A DNA stretch of 64,000 nt from Acanthochromis polyacanthus (Eukaryota > Chordata > Actinopteri > Pomacentridae). The stretch covers positions 39,533,474-39,597,473 of the forward strand of contig NC_067113.1 of NCBI RefSeq assembly GCF_021347895.1. Reading direction: 5' to 3'. The translations under genes and the position numbers were made by a program. The notes below the pieces were generated by a model that made no database searches, was not told the origin of the DNA, and was given only the letters and a program-made list of their open reading frames with translations. This document shows, piece after piece, positions 46,550-58,100 of this stretch; the stretch's first letter is position 1, and each line of letters begins with the position of its first letter.

Positions 46550-47140
46550 TTAGACAGTAGTAGAAGTAAAACTGGTCCGATGGAGACAAAATGGCAGCAG
46601 CTAAATGTAAACAATACCCTCAAAACTGAAACCAAACCCTAAAAATGATTCATGAAAGTGGAACCAGAGGGCCGAACAGAAAACAGATTTTCTGATAAAC
46701 CTTAAATTTAACCAGTAGACGATCATAAGATCCAGCAACCCTGGTTTGATTTCAAAAGATGCTGTTGGTCAAACAAAGGTTTCCTCTTCCTGTATAGTTT
46801 TAAACATGGCATTTTGAGGAAGAAATGGGAAGAAAAAAAATCTCTCAAAAATAACCAAATCCCTAAAAGCCAAAACTATTATTAAGAAAATTAATGTTGC
46901 TCTCAATAGTAAGGTCTTCAGTTTAAGTTAAAACAGTAGTGAAAGTACAACTGATCTGGTTCAGACAAAATGACAGCAGCTAAATGTCAAAAACACCCTT
47001 AAAACTGAAACCAAATGATTCAGGAACGTGGAACCAAAGAGAACCAGAAGACTGAACAGGAAACAGGTTTTCTGATCAACTTTAAATTTAACCAGTAGAC
47101 AATCATAAGATGTACCAACAAAGGTCTGATTTGGAAAACA
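46550..47140 (+). repeat. Tandem duplicate ~200-bp segments at 381-bp spacing
   Basis: 46553-46755 and 46934-47135 share GACAAAATG(G/A)CAGCAGCTAA, AAATTTAACCAGTAGAC and ATCATAAGAT in order. Confidence 0.8.
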
Positions 47141-47984
47141 GAACTCGAGGGAACTACTTTTCCCAGCGGATGAACACCGCTGACTTCGCTTGTGATCAAA
47201 CGTATTCTGATTGGCTGAGAAATCCTCCGACAGGCGAATGACCTCTCGTCAGGTGTATTAGAGGGACTCCCAGCAGGAACCTGAGGCCGGAGGCTCGCTC
47301 ATCTACGTCCAACCTGATTTCAGTGTTTCGTTCTGTGCATGACTCTGTACAGTAGACCATAGTCCTTTATAATATATACTATACAGATATACAGCAGCGA
47401 CGGTGTGATGTTCACTCAGTGTAAACAGCCGCTTGTGGTTCGGTTACGTCCTCCCAGAGTAGAAAACTAACTACTATGATTGTCGACGTTTCAACCTTTT
47501 TTGACATCTGAACTGCGGATTTGTAATTAAAACAGACGATCCACCAATCATTCGAAACTTGGGATTGATCATATCTTGTTGTTATCCCCCTATTTTGTTT
47601 GCCCGTTAAGCTAGTTTGTTTGTCTCAAGTAGCATTATGTTAGCTAAGGTCTAGTCCACATGTACACAGGTATTTTTAACTTTCTGAAGCCCCAAACTTG
47701 GGTTATAAAGGCATATTATCGTTACAAACTTCCAAAAATTCACCAATCATCAGCCAAAAACAGAAAAAAGAGTTTCAACTTTCTGATGGTTCTTGAACTG
47801 CTCATCTGTCGTATGCTGTTTAATGGACTACTTGATTAAATCTGAGTTAATGTGGGTTATTTGATCAAAATTGCATAATTTGAGGTGTCATTTGAACAGA
47901 ATTGCCAAAATAAACTGTTTGCATCAGATTCTGGAATGAAAACTGTGCTTTTGGATGCCACCGTGCAGCACTTAGTGATTTAGC

Positions 47985-48345
47985 TTCAGCAAACAGTCAA
48001 GTGACAAAGATTCGGGAAGTTTTCGTTTGAACTGCAGGCAGTGTAAGTAGTTAAATATCTAAGGTTTGTTGAATGGTTTATGGGATTGTAACTGTCATTA
48101 TATGCAGATGATGTGCTTGAGTTCTTGCTACTTCTAGCCATAGTCGCTCTGTTTCTAGAAAGGTCAAGCAAAGTTGTTGTGGTCACCAGCAATCGCACAT
48201 TGAGGAAGATCGCAGTAATGTGAACTCTGACACCTAATCCTTTATCGAGTTTAAAAGGCAACTCTGTATTTATGTCTGCACATGTAAAAAGAAGTTTTGT
48301 TAGCAACATTATTTTGTCCACTTTAGCACAAAATCACTAAATTTT
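47985..48345 (+). repeat. Diverged duplicate block B (partner 46036-46485)
   Basis: See block A; identity is about 75 percent by eye. Confidence 0.65.
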
Positions 48346-51300
48346 CATTGACGTAAAACTATATTTGTTTGTGTAGGAAAGCCTACAACAAAGAATAATC
48401 TTTTTAAAAATACTCGTGTACATGTGGACAAAGCTGGACCTAAATGTCCCAATTTTAGCTTGAACACTACCACTTAATTTAAAAAGCGTCTATAGATGTC
48501 TACATTACTGACATCTTGACTTGGGCATATTGTGTAAAACCTACTATATTCTGTCATTCATTTCAGTAACAAAGACTCTCAGAGCAAAAAAGAACAATTT
48601 AACTAAATGTAAAAGTAAAATCTAAATTAATCGGCAACAAACTGCTCTGGACATTTCTCATAGATTCTTCTATAACCCTTAAGCACCCTGAAGTTACTTT
48701 TTTAGACTTTATACATTTAAGATAAACTTTTTAACTCATTTTGTTGGACAGACTCTACAACTGAGAAAATGTCTTTGGGATTCTCGACTGTCCAATACAG
48801 ATATATTGAGATTAAGTTAATATTGATGTGGCTAATTTCTACAACTCATTGGACTTTTAAAAACATAGCACCATGTTCAGTCTTAATGTTTGGTTAAGTC
48901 ATGTTTTTCTAGAGTTATTTGCATAACTGTAATTTTGTTCATGGTTAACGATCACCAGAAATGGACGGTAAGAAGTGACTTTCCAGCATCTGTAACCTGA
49001 AGAAGAAACATAAATTAATCCAGATCTACTTTTCAGTTGCAAGGTGGTGAATTGGTACAACTCTCTACCAATTAGGATCTTGTAGTTGTATTTATTTCAA
49101 ACTTTAATGATTTGAAAACTTGATATTAGATGCAAGAAATGGACTCAAGTATTTGAATTTGATCAAATACTATTAAACCCCAACCCTTTGTAAAATCCTC
49201 CCTAGGCAAGACGTGACTCCTGTTGTAGAGGGATAATTTGCATTCTGACGTGGGGTTGTATGAGGTCTGTAGTCAGGGTATCTCCGCCGGTAGATTGTGG
49301 TCAATACACCTCCAATTTGAAGAAACAACTTGGACTGTTGTTTGACTGTGTTGTACCGGACTGTAATGGTGAAGAGGAAGCAGAGCCGGAAGGCAAACTT
49401 GTTGATTTACCAGCCGACCTAACCTTCACCTATGGTTATGAGCTTTGGGTAGTGACAGAAAGAATTCCTCTAAAAGTTGTTTGGCCCTTAGAGATTGTGT
49501 TAGTAGGTCGGACATCTGGAGGTAGGTGGAAGTTGCTGATCCTTCATGTCAAAAGGATCCAGCTGAGGTGGTTTAGGTAATGGATTAGGATCTTCTTGGG
49601 TAGACTTAGAACCCTCTGAAGTCATTATGTATCTCATCTGGCCTGGGAATGCCTCAAGGTTGTCCAGGAAGAACGAGAAAATGGAGCTGATTAGAGGGAT
49701 TGTTTAGAACCCCTTGGTTAGTCTGCTGCCATTGAAACCGATTCCAAATAAGTGGCTGAAAGCGGTCCAAAACTTTACCTACTGTAGGTAATACCCCGAG
49801 TACGTACCTCGTATAACCCCACTTAACAAAACAATTTTTTAGTTTCTTAGTACGACTGTTAGGGGCGCTGTGATGAACATTAGCATGTGTTTTACAAGAC
49901 AGCACCACAGACTTAGGGTGCAGAATTATTTCCTGGAAAAAGACACTATTAAGGAAGTAGATTTAGCCTCTGGCAATTTGGTTTTCTTACAGTGCCCTCA
50001 TATCCCAGCTCAGTGTGGCTGTTTACAGAGCGTGAACATCACCTCAGTCTACCTAAATATTACCGTATAAACTTTATTGTCTACTTTACTTTTTATATAT
50101 TACACTATAGCTACATTATTCTAACATAATATATATTATACAGACGATATAGTCTACTGTAATGTGCTGTACATAGACTATACATTCTATACCTCTGTGG
50201 TCTGCAAAAGCGCATCAACATCAACTTATAGAACTTTGGAAATCACAACTGCGGCGTTCAGGTACGAAGTTGGATAAAAAGCAGATAGATGCAGTCGATG
50301 TGTTGTCGTGGAAACAGGCACTGAAACGTTGATTGTGCTTTAGAGGGGAATTCGGTAGGAGAGACTGTAACATGGCAGGTACTATATTCTCTTTTATAAA
50401 ATCTAATTACTAAGAAAATAGGGAGTTTTAGGAATGTGATGGCGAGCAAGTATCTAAAATAAACTAAAGCTCTGTTAAAGCCAACCATTCCTGTAACATT
50501 ATTGACTCGACTTTTACAATTCATAGATAATAAAAAGTGCTAAAAATACACCTTCCAGCGGCTTCGCAGAGGTCGTATTTTACGTGTCGTGTTTTGATTG
50601 TTGTGTGAAAAAGGCAATGAAGTAAAAATGAAACTGTGGTTTTAGCAGCGTTGTCGTCATGATATCTTTCAGTAGCTTGTAAGCTAACAAGACACAACAT
50701 GTAAATCAGACTCCTTTGCTATTGGAGGGTGTATTTTTACGCTTTTGATGGAGCTAGGCTAGCATTTCCCCCTGCTTCCAGTCTTTGTGCTAAGCTAACC
50801 ACCTCCAGGTTGTAGCTCTGGATGTGGTCTTTAAATTTTTGTTTTAATAACAAAATATGGGATTTTTTTGTTTAAAAGTTGCTCCTCTAGAAGCTGGAAT
50901 GTTTCTAATAATAAATTCTGTAAGCTAGTATTGCTATTCCTGCAGGACTGGGCAAGATTTCAAACTAGGATAGTTCCCTTGGTTTTGTTCTAAAGATTTA
51001 AGCTTCACAGCATGGTACAAAAATGTTAATTTCCGTCAAAAAGTAACGGGAACTTAGTACTTTCAAATCCTCTACTTTAGGATTTATCGGACGTATGCAA
51101 ACTTTTCTAAATGAAGCAGCCTTTGCTTATTGGTGTCCACGGGACAAGATGAACTTATTGAGTTCTAGCAACATTATAATGTGTTACAAATAATTTATTA
51201 TAGAAGTGCTATGTAGTAATGCCAGTCCTGCAAATATGCAGCAGTTGTCCGACTGTTTGCTGATTTTTCTAGGGCTGTAGTGTCCATGTTGACTGGTCGG

Positions 51301-52924
51301 CCAGTTTGTTCTTGTCCAACTAAGTACTCATCAGCTGGTCACCAGTTTTAGTTTGATAAGGTTAAATGCCTTCCAAGATTAATCCATTATTTTTGGCTGC
51401 TAGTGGAACAGACTAACTATGGACACCCCCGAATTTCTACAACATTGTACTGTTCCAACCTAGTAGAGACTCCTGGGTCTAACTTAATAATTGTTTACTG
51501 AATGTTTAGTCAACTCCAAACTCAAGTCATCAGTGTTGCTGCATTTTGGTTAAACTGATGGTAAAAACGTCGAGAGACTACTGATAACATGAAGACTTTT
51601 GCTTTGTGACCAATCGATTGACAAGTTTCTACGATTGAAGTGGATCAAGATATTCTTTGGTGCATTACAGCCCTAGATGTTTCGGTTGCATTAAATAATT
51701 CTCTGGTTAATTTAAAGCATAAGCTATTGTGACTCTGTGGGATAAACTGTACTGAAGACGCATAACGGTGACTCTCAGGTGCAGTTCGTTTGTAGTTCTT
51801 GCTGAACTCAAGTAAGAATCCCGACTTTATTGTCAAATATCTGTGCTCGCATAAAAAAGTAGCATCCCCTCTTCTCTGTAGCATTTCACTGTACAGTAAT
51901 ATAGAAAAGGATATTTCCTGAATTAGAGGCAAATCACATCTCTTCTGTTAAATTGGCTAAATTGCAAAGTGTCCGTTTGAATTAATTAATAATCACTAAT
52001 GAATGTATGGTTAGTTAAATTTGGCAAGTCGGTTTTAAATTCTGGAGGAAACTCCACATATGGCAGGGAAGTAATCCCCTATATGGCAGGGAGGAAACTC
52101 CATTTATGGCCTGTTCTCGATACTGCAAGACGTCCACGGCAGGCACAGCCACGTCTAATTTGAGGGGGCTGATTGTTGAATTTCAGGTGTCAGTGTGAGG
52201 AAGATATAGGAGGAGGAGGAGGAAAGATATTTTCTGTACAGATGGCTTTAAACAGATAGCACCATGTACAGTAAGCCCTCGATAAGCAGGTTAGAAACCA
52301 GAGAGGTTTACAGTTGGAGCTCTGCTGCAGCTCTCCCTGAAACACAGCACATCAGCACAAAGTCACACTCATTGACAAATCATTAGGAATTTCAAAACAC
52401 CACCGACACAACCTTGAAATTCAACTCATTGTCAAATCATAAGGAACTCAAAATCATTTTCCAGACTATTATAAACTCTGTAAGTCATCACCACCACATT
52501 ATTATTACTTGTTATTAATAAATTCTAAATGATCTGCTTTAAGATATGAACTCAAAGTTAACACAAATTCTTCATGAGTGATATTTGAAAAAAAAAAAAG
52601 AAAAGCTAAGTCACAAGAACTTTCTGAAAAGGACGGAGAAGTATCTTCAGCTGTTATCTCCTGTTGTTAAGGTGGAGACTCCCAGTGGCTCGCTAATCGT
52701 CCAGCTAAACTCGTCTGGGGAAGCAGAATGGCACGAGGCAAAAACCCGTCTCATCATGTTGGTAGTCAGATCAGCTCTTTGATCAGCGTTTATTACCTGT
52801 TGAGACAGGCAGGGGAGCTCTACGTCCAGCTAACTGTAGGAAAGTATGGGGATGGTCCTAAAGTCTTTACCGTAAGGCAACTGGACTTCCTGTTTCTTCC
52901 AAGAGGCGTGTTTATTAACACCCC

Positions 52925-53345
52925 AAACTCAAGACCTGAGGCTCAACAACCCAAAATCCATCTAAATTGAGGCTCTTTAACAACCTGAGACTCTCGTGAA
53001 TCAAGCTTCATTAATGGGCTTAGACTCACGTAAATCTAGGTTAACGCCCCGAGTTTGTCTTGAGTTGAGGTTCATCAACAACCTCAGACTAGCATGACTC
53101 AAGAGTCGTTAACGACCTTAGACTCACGTAAATCGAGGTTTATTAATGACCTTAGACTCATGTAAATCGAGGTTCGTTAACAACCTCCGACTTGAATGAA
53201 TCGAGGCACATTAACAACTTGAGACTCATGGGAATCGAGGTTTTTCGCTGCCTCAGACTTACACCAATTCCGGCCTGTTAGCGATCTGAGACTTGCATGA
53301 ATCGAGGCATGTTAATGACGCATGACTCAAAGCTTGTTATTGAGC
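52925..53345 (+). repeat. ~43-bp degenerate array (AGACTCACGTAAATCGAGGTT)
   Basis: About nine copies of a unit with AACCTCAGACT..CATG..AATCGAGG and TTAACAACCT. It lies 1.3 kb beyond the shank3 stop. Confidence 0.88.
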
Positions 53346-54600
53346 AGAGATTCATTTGACTTGAGTTGCAAACAGTGGTGAAACTGCCCGGATAGGGACT
53401 TCAAGACTGCATTGTAGATACCTGATAAGTCGTATTATAGGCCAACTCTCTTGGCGGTTGTTCCAGGTTCACAAACAGGGCTTCGTGAACTCCTCTTTGA
53501 ACTAGCTCAAAATGTTAGCAACAGGTTTAGCTTTAGCCCCTTAAATCTGTTGCAGTTTAGAACACCTCATATGGCTTGAATAATTTGCTTGTTTCAGCTT
53601 ATCAGATGTGAGTATTTGTTGTTTTTAAATCATTGTTTTAACACAACAAACAATCTGAATAAGCCAATTTGGACCCTGGGAAATTGTAATAGACGTTTGA
53701 TATTTTTGCTTCTACATTTTGGTCCAGAGCATAAGTGACTTGTCCTAAAAGTTTGTGTGGTTATTCATGGTCAGCAGAAGATGGATTAACTGCTAATACA
53801 TATATCTGGACAAAATGTTTTAAACTTTTGATTCAGTTTAAAACTACAGCAACTAAAATCTGTCAGCGAATAGTCACAGTTTAGATTTTTGCAGTTTGAC
53901 ATTCAAATTTTTCTTGTGGCTGATGTCAAAACATCTTTTATAAACTGTTGTTCGATTGTTTTCTCATTACAGGACGCCATGTTTTACATGTTTTATGTGT
54001 AGTCATTGCTTTGCCTTGAGATATACTTATTTTATTCATAGTAAACAAAAAAATCATAGTTTATCATTTTAATAATTGCTTAATGTTTCATTTTTGTCAC
54101 TAAAATGGTTGTCAAACATTTTTTGTGTGACGAATTTAACACTAAAACATGAATAGTTCAATTGAGTTAACACAATGCACAGGAATAATTACAACATACA
54201 GTGTTTGTCCAGCGTGAGGGTAAATTTGTTCAAATGACATCTTTGCAGTTGTATTGCATGGATTATTATTCTATTTTGTGTAGAGAATTGCTAACTGTGG
54301 TTAAGGGTATTTAATAGGCACGCAGACATCAAGGGATGTTAGACTGAATGTTTGAGATCTACAACTACACAAAAGCTAAATACCAGACAGAGAAGTTCCA
54401 GTTTCTTTTGCGTTGATCAAAGAGCTGATCAGCCAAAATGCCTCGGAGATTACTCAGAGAGCTGGGCGTTGGTAAAAAGGTCTAGAGATTCAGTCACTGC
54501 TAAGATATTCTAGTCAAAGAGATGGCCTAGTGTCTGACCCGAGGTCAGGGGTTGTGAGGTCACAGTTCAGGATGTCTAGAGGTGAGTCGGAGGTGAGGGG
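53346..54600 (-). other. Proximal shank3 3' UTR/flank
   Basis: Directly follows the shank3 stop codon. A TTTATT (AATAAA on the minus strand) at about 54031-54036 is the nearest poly(A) candidate. Confidence 0.4.
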
Positions 54601-55195
54601 TCAAGTGGAACCTTCCAGCAGTTGTCTGAGAGCCCTCTCGATGTTGATTCGATGTCCCAGTCTGGTGACGCCCAGCTCCACGTAGTCCTCCTTGGTGAGG
54701 GCGGGGAGATGGGAGCCTTCGATCTCGTGCTCTTGGAAGCGCTGGCGGTGTTCGGCCAGGCCCACGCTCTCCAGCCAATCGCCCACGTCATACTTATTCC
54801 ACAGGTTGAGGGGCCGTTGCCTCCATGGCCGAAGGGCCAACAGGGGGCCACTGAGGACCGGGGAGGGGCAGGGAGAGGCATGGGGTGAAGGCGAAGGAGA
54901 ACGGGATCTGGTTCGTGCACTGGCGCTTCGCATCACAAACCGAACCTCCTTTGGTTCTGAGGGGAGGCTGAGACTGGACGACTTCAGTATGGTCAGGCCG
55001 CGGCCTGAGCTCAGATCAGGCCTTTCGGAGCAGGGGGCGGTGGTGGAGGGGAGCCCCATAGACCTATCAGATGGTGAGGGAGAAGGGGAGGGGCTCCGAC
55101 GGGTGATGGGGTAGCGACTTCCTGGACGGACTGTATAGCTGGCGCCGTATCCTCGCTGAGAGATGGTGTGGAGTTCCCCGAGACTTGAGAACAAC
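54601..55195 (-). CDS. shank3: shank3 last exon: Ser-rich region and SAM domain
   Basis: Acceptor TTGCAG at 55196; stop TGA at 54603-54601. It encodes LFSSLGELHTISQRGYGASY, ILKSSSLSLPSEPKEVRFVM, RSRSPSPSPHASPCPSP and the SAM domain (about the last 70 residues), which polymerises SHANK into sheets. It ends RALRQLLEGST. Confidence 0.95.
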
Positions 55196-58100
55196 CTGCA
55201 ATGCATTAAACAACATATTAATGCCATAAAAATCATGCATTCACTGCATATCCAGCTGGACATGGAGTTAATCACTGATCCCTGGAAGCTTCACCACCAG
55301 TAGTTCCTGTCAAGCTTTGCATTCTCACATGCTACAATCGTGGCAGGCTGAGTTTGCATAATTGTTTGTAAATTTTGAAAGAAAGATTCCTTCATTTCAG
55401 ACTTTGAGAATCCAGAATACATACCACTATGCTGAAAGACTAAAACTATGTCCTGGAAAAAGTTCTTATTTATTAATAACCATGTAGTAGACATGTAAAC
55501 ATAAAAAGATAGCATTGGGGTTTTTTTGCAGGACATTAAAATGTCAGATCATACTGTTGAATTGTTCTAACATCACATGGTTTGGATGCTTTACTTAAAA
55601 TGGAAGATTCCCTAAACCAGAGACATTTTTACTGAAAAATGAAATGCTTAGAAGTAGGTTAAGGCGCTACTGCTGATGCTGAGCAAATAGTCGAAAATGC
55701 CCATGTCTGGTTAACACACTGTTTAATCTATTCCTTTCGCTTTTGCTCGAGAGTTTTCGTAAAGTATTAAAAAACCTACTCCTCAAGCTACAAAAATGCT
55801 AAGCTTGACAGGCCTGCCAGGCTTTAAGACCAATTCATGCTTTCTGTGTCCACAGGGGTACACGTGAGGTAAATTTCCTAAAGTTTGTGACGATCCACAC
55901 GGACCAATGGCATTACAAGTGCAGAGGCGTGTACCTGCACTGTCCACTTATCGGTGCAAGGAAGCATGAATTGGCCATTAAGTTGTTAAACTCTGTTTTT
56001 ATCCATTTCCATGAGGGGTTTAGGTCAGTTTCCAGGTTGTGTTTAAAAGACAAATGGGAGAGTAATTTCTGATTTTTAGTCGTTAGTCATCTGTGAGAAT
56101 GGTGCATGTTAGTTAGCTGTTAGCCAATGAAAACCTTCTCTTAGCGATAACGAGAAATGTTTACCAGAGATAAAAACCTACGATTTACTCTCTCCACTGT
56201 CCACACATCTGGAACAACACAAATAACAGATTCTGTTACAACACACTCACTCACACAGTGGTACTGCCAGATTAGCACTTCTACAGTATTTGCAGTATGC
56301 GGCAGCTTGAAGTACCTGGCGCCTCCTACTGGTGACCTTCGTCCTGGGTCGAGAGGACTCGGCTCCTCTCCCAGAGAGTGACTGTCTTTGTTGAGCAGCT
56401 GAAGCCGATTAGCCAGGTCCAGTCCAGACCCGGCCCGGCCGCTCAGCTCCAGCGCAGACGCCGACCGGCTGGTCAGGTCCATGGCCGACCCAGACCCCTG
56501 TCCTCCCAGCGCCGCCGGACGACCTCCCCCTTCGTCTGGACTGAGGCCCCGCCGCTCATCGTCCCCACCCCCCCACAACTTGGACCTCCTCTGGAACAGA
56601 TAGCGTGGCTGTCGGCCACCGCCGCTGGTGGGGGAGGAACAGAGTGGTGAGGAGGGGGAAGACGAGGATGCAGCAGAGGGGAGGAGCTCGCTGTCTGATG
56701 ACTGCTTCAGTAGCGGATCCCGGAGCGCAGAACGGCCCCGACCAATGGGTGAACGAAGGCGGGGCTTAAGGGCTGATGGAGAAGTGACAGCAGATGAGGG
56801 AGATGGGTGAGTAGCAGGTGGAGAAGAGGGGGAGGATGGAGCAGGAGGGGAAGCCAGGGTGATGGAGGGAGGGAGCGAGCTAGGGGAGGAGGAGCTGTCA
56901 AGGAGCCGTTCGTCACCTCCTTCCTCCTCATCACCTCGCCTCCCCAGGGAGTCAGGACCACTCTCTCCTCCCCCTCCCTCCCCCCCTCGCCTTGGCATCA
57001 AGGTGAGGGAGGATGGAGGTGGAGGAGCGGGAGAACTGGAAAAGGCAGGAGGAGGTGTCACCAGACCAATTCTGCGTAGCTCCTCCCTAGTCTCCTCATC
57101 GCTGGACGATAACAAGGCTGGTGGGAGTGTAACTGTGTAAGCCCCGCCTTCCTCCTCTGAGCTGCCCACCGTGAGGCTTCTGCGCCTGTCAATCAAAGCG
57201 GCATGGGTCTCATTGGCCAGAGCTGGCAAGGGGGAAGGCCTCCAGCGCTCAGGGGAGGGGCCTGCAGGTGATGTCACTCCTCCCTCCGTTTCTGGGCGCT
57301 CCACTTGTCCATCAGGGAACAGGGGTGGGGTTATGCGTTTATGCCTCAGTTCAGGACTGGTTTGGGGAGTGGTGCGCTTGGTTCGCTGCTCTGGGCTTGT
57401 CTGGGGAGTGGTGCGCTTGGATCTTGGCTCAGGGCTGCTTTGTGGGGTGGTGATAGGAGTGCGCTTGTGTCTGCCCTCAGGACTGGCAGCTGGGGTGGGG
57501 ATCGGCGTGGTGGAGGCAGAAGCGTGTTTGGTTCGAGGCTCGGGGCTCGGTGTACGGGCGGTGAGCGCTCGTTCTCTTGCAGCAAGAGCCAGGGCAAGTG
57601 GAGAGGATGGGTCTGAGGATAGAAAAGAAGGTGTGGGTGGATTTTATGTTTGATTGTGTTGTTGGAGAGACTTTGATTTAGGTTTGCTGCATTTATGATG
57701 GACATTTACTGGTAACTTATTGTACTTTCGTATTATCTACTCAATCCCTGAACTGTGCAGTACCCTAAAGCTCTGAACAAGACCTTCCTCTATTCTGCAA
57801 AGTACTGTAACGCTCTGCAATAGGTCCTTGTCTATTTTGTGGAGTAACTCAAGGCTTTGTCCTCGGCCTTTATCTGTTTTGTGGAGTACCTTAAGGCTCA
57901 ACCTTAGGTCCTTGTGTATTTTGTGGCGTACTACAATGTTCTGCCTTATTCTTTTGTCTATTTTATGGAGTGCCTCAAGGGTCTATCTTAAGTCCTTGTG
58001 TATTTTGTGAAGTAGCTCACGGAATTGTCTTATGTCATTGTCTATTTTGTGGAGAACCCCAAGACTGCATCCTTGGTCCTATTTTTTGGAGTACCTTAAA

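Larger units (their letters stand above)
45330..52920. other. Long 3' flank of shank3: no gene recognised, several internal duplications
   Basis: Unique-looking AT-rich DNA. Candidate minus-strand poly(A) signals (TTTATT on the plus strand) occur at several places, including 45547-45552 and about 54031, so the shank3 3' UTR could be 0.6 kb or several kb long. Short ORFs (for example 49260-49577) show no domain I know. The stretch includes the duplications at 46036-48345. Confidence 0.4.

Noticed and set aside
49260..49580. 106-aa plus-strand ORF with some protein-like composition
   Set aside because: No motif I recognise, no exon context, and antisense to the shank3 3' flank; too short to claim.
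56807..57653. Several plus-strand ORFs (up to 160 aa) opposite the large shank3 exon
   Set aside because: GC-rich coding DNA leaves the antisense frames open; the minus-strand frame carries the conserved SHANK motifs.
57346..57705. 119-aa minus-strand ORF
   Set aside because: Frame-shifted shadow of the shank3 exon; the in-frame translation is LALALAARERAL and onward.
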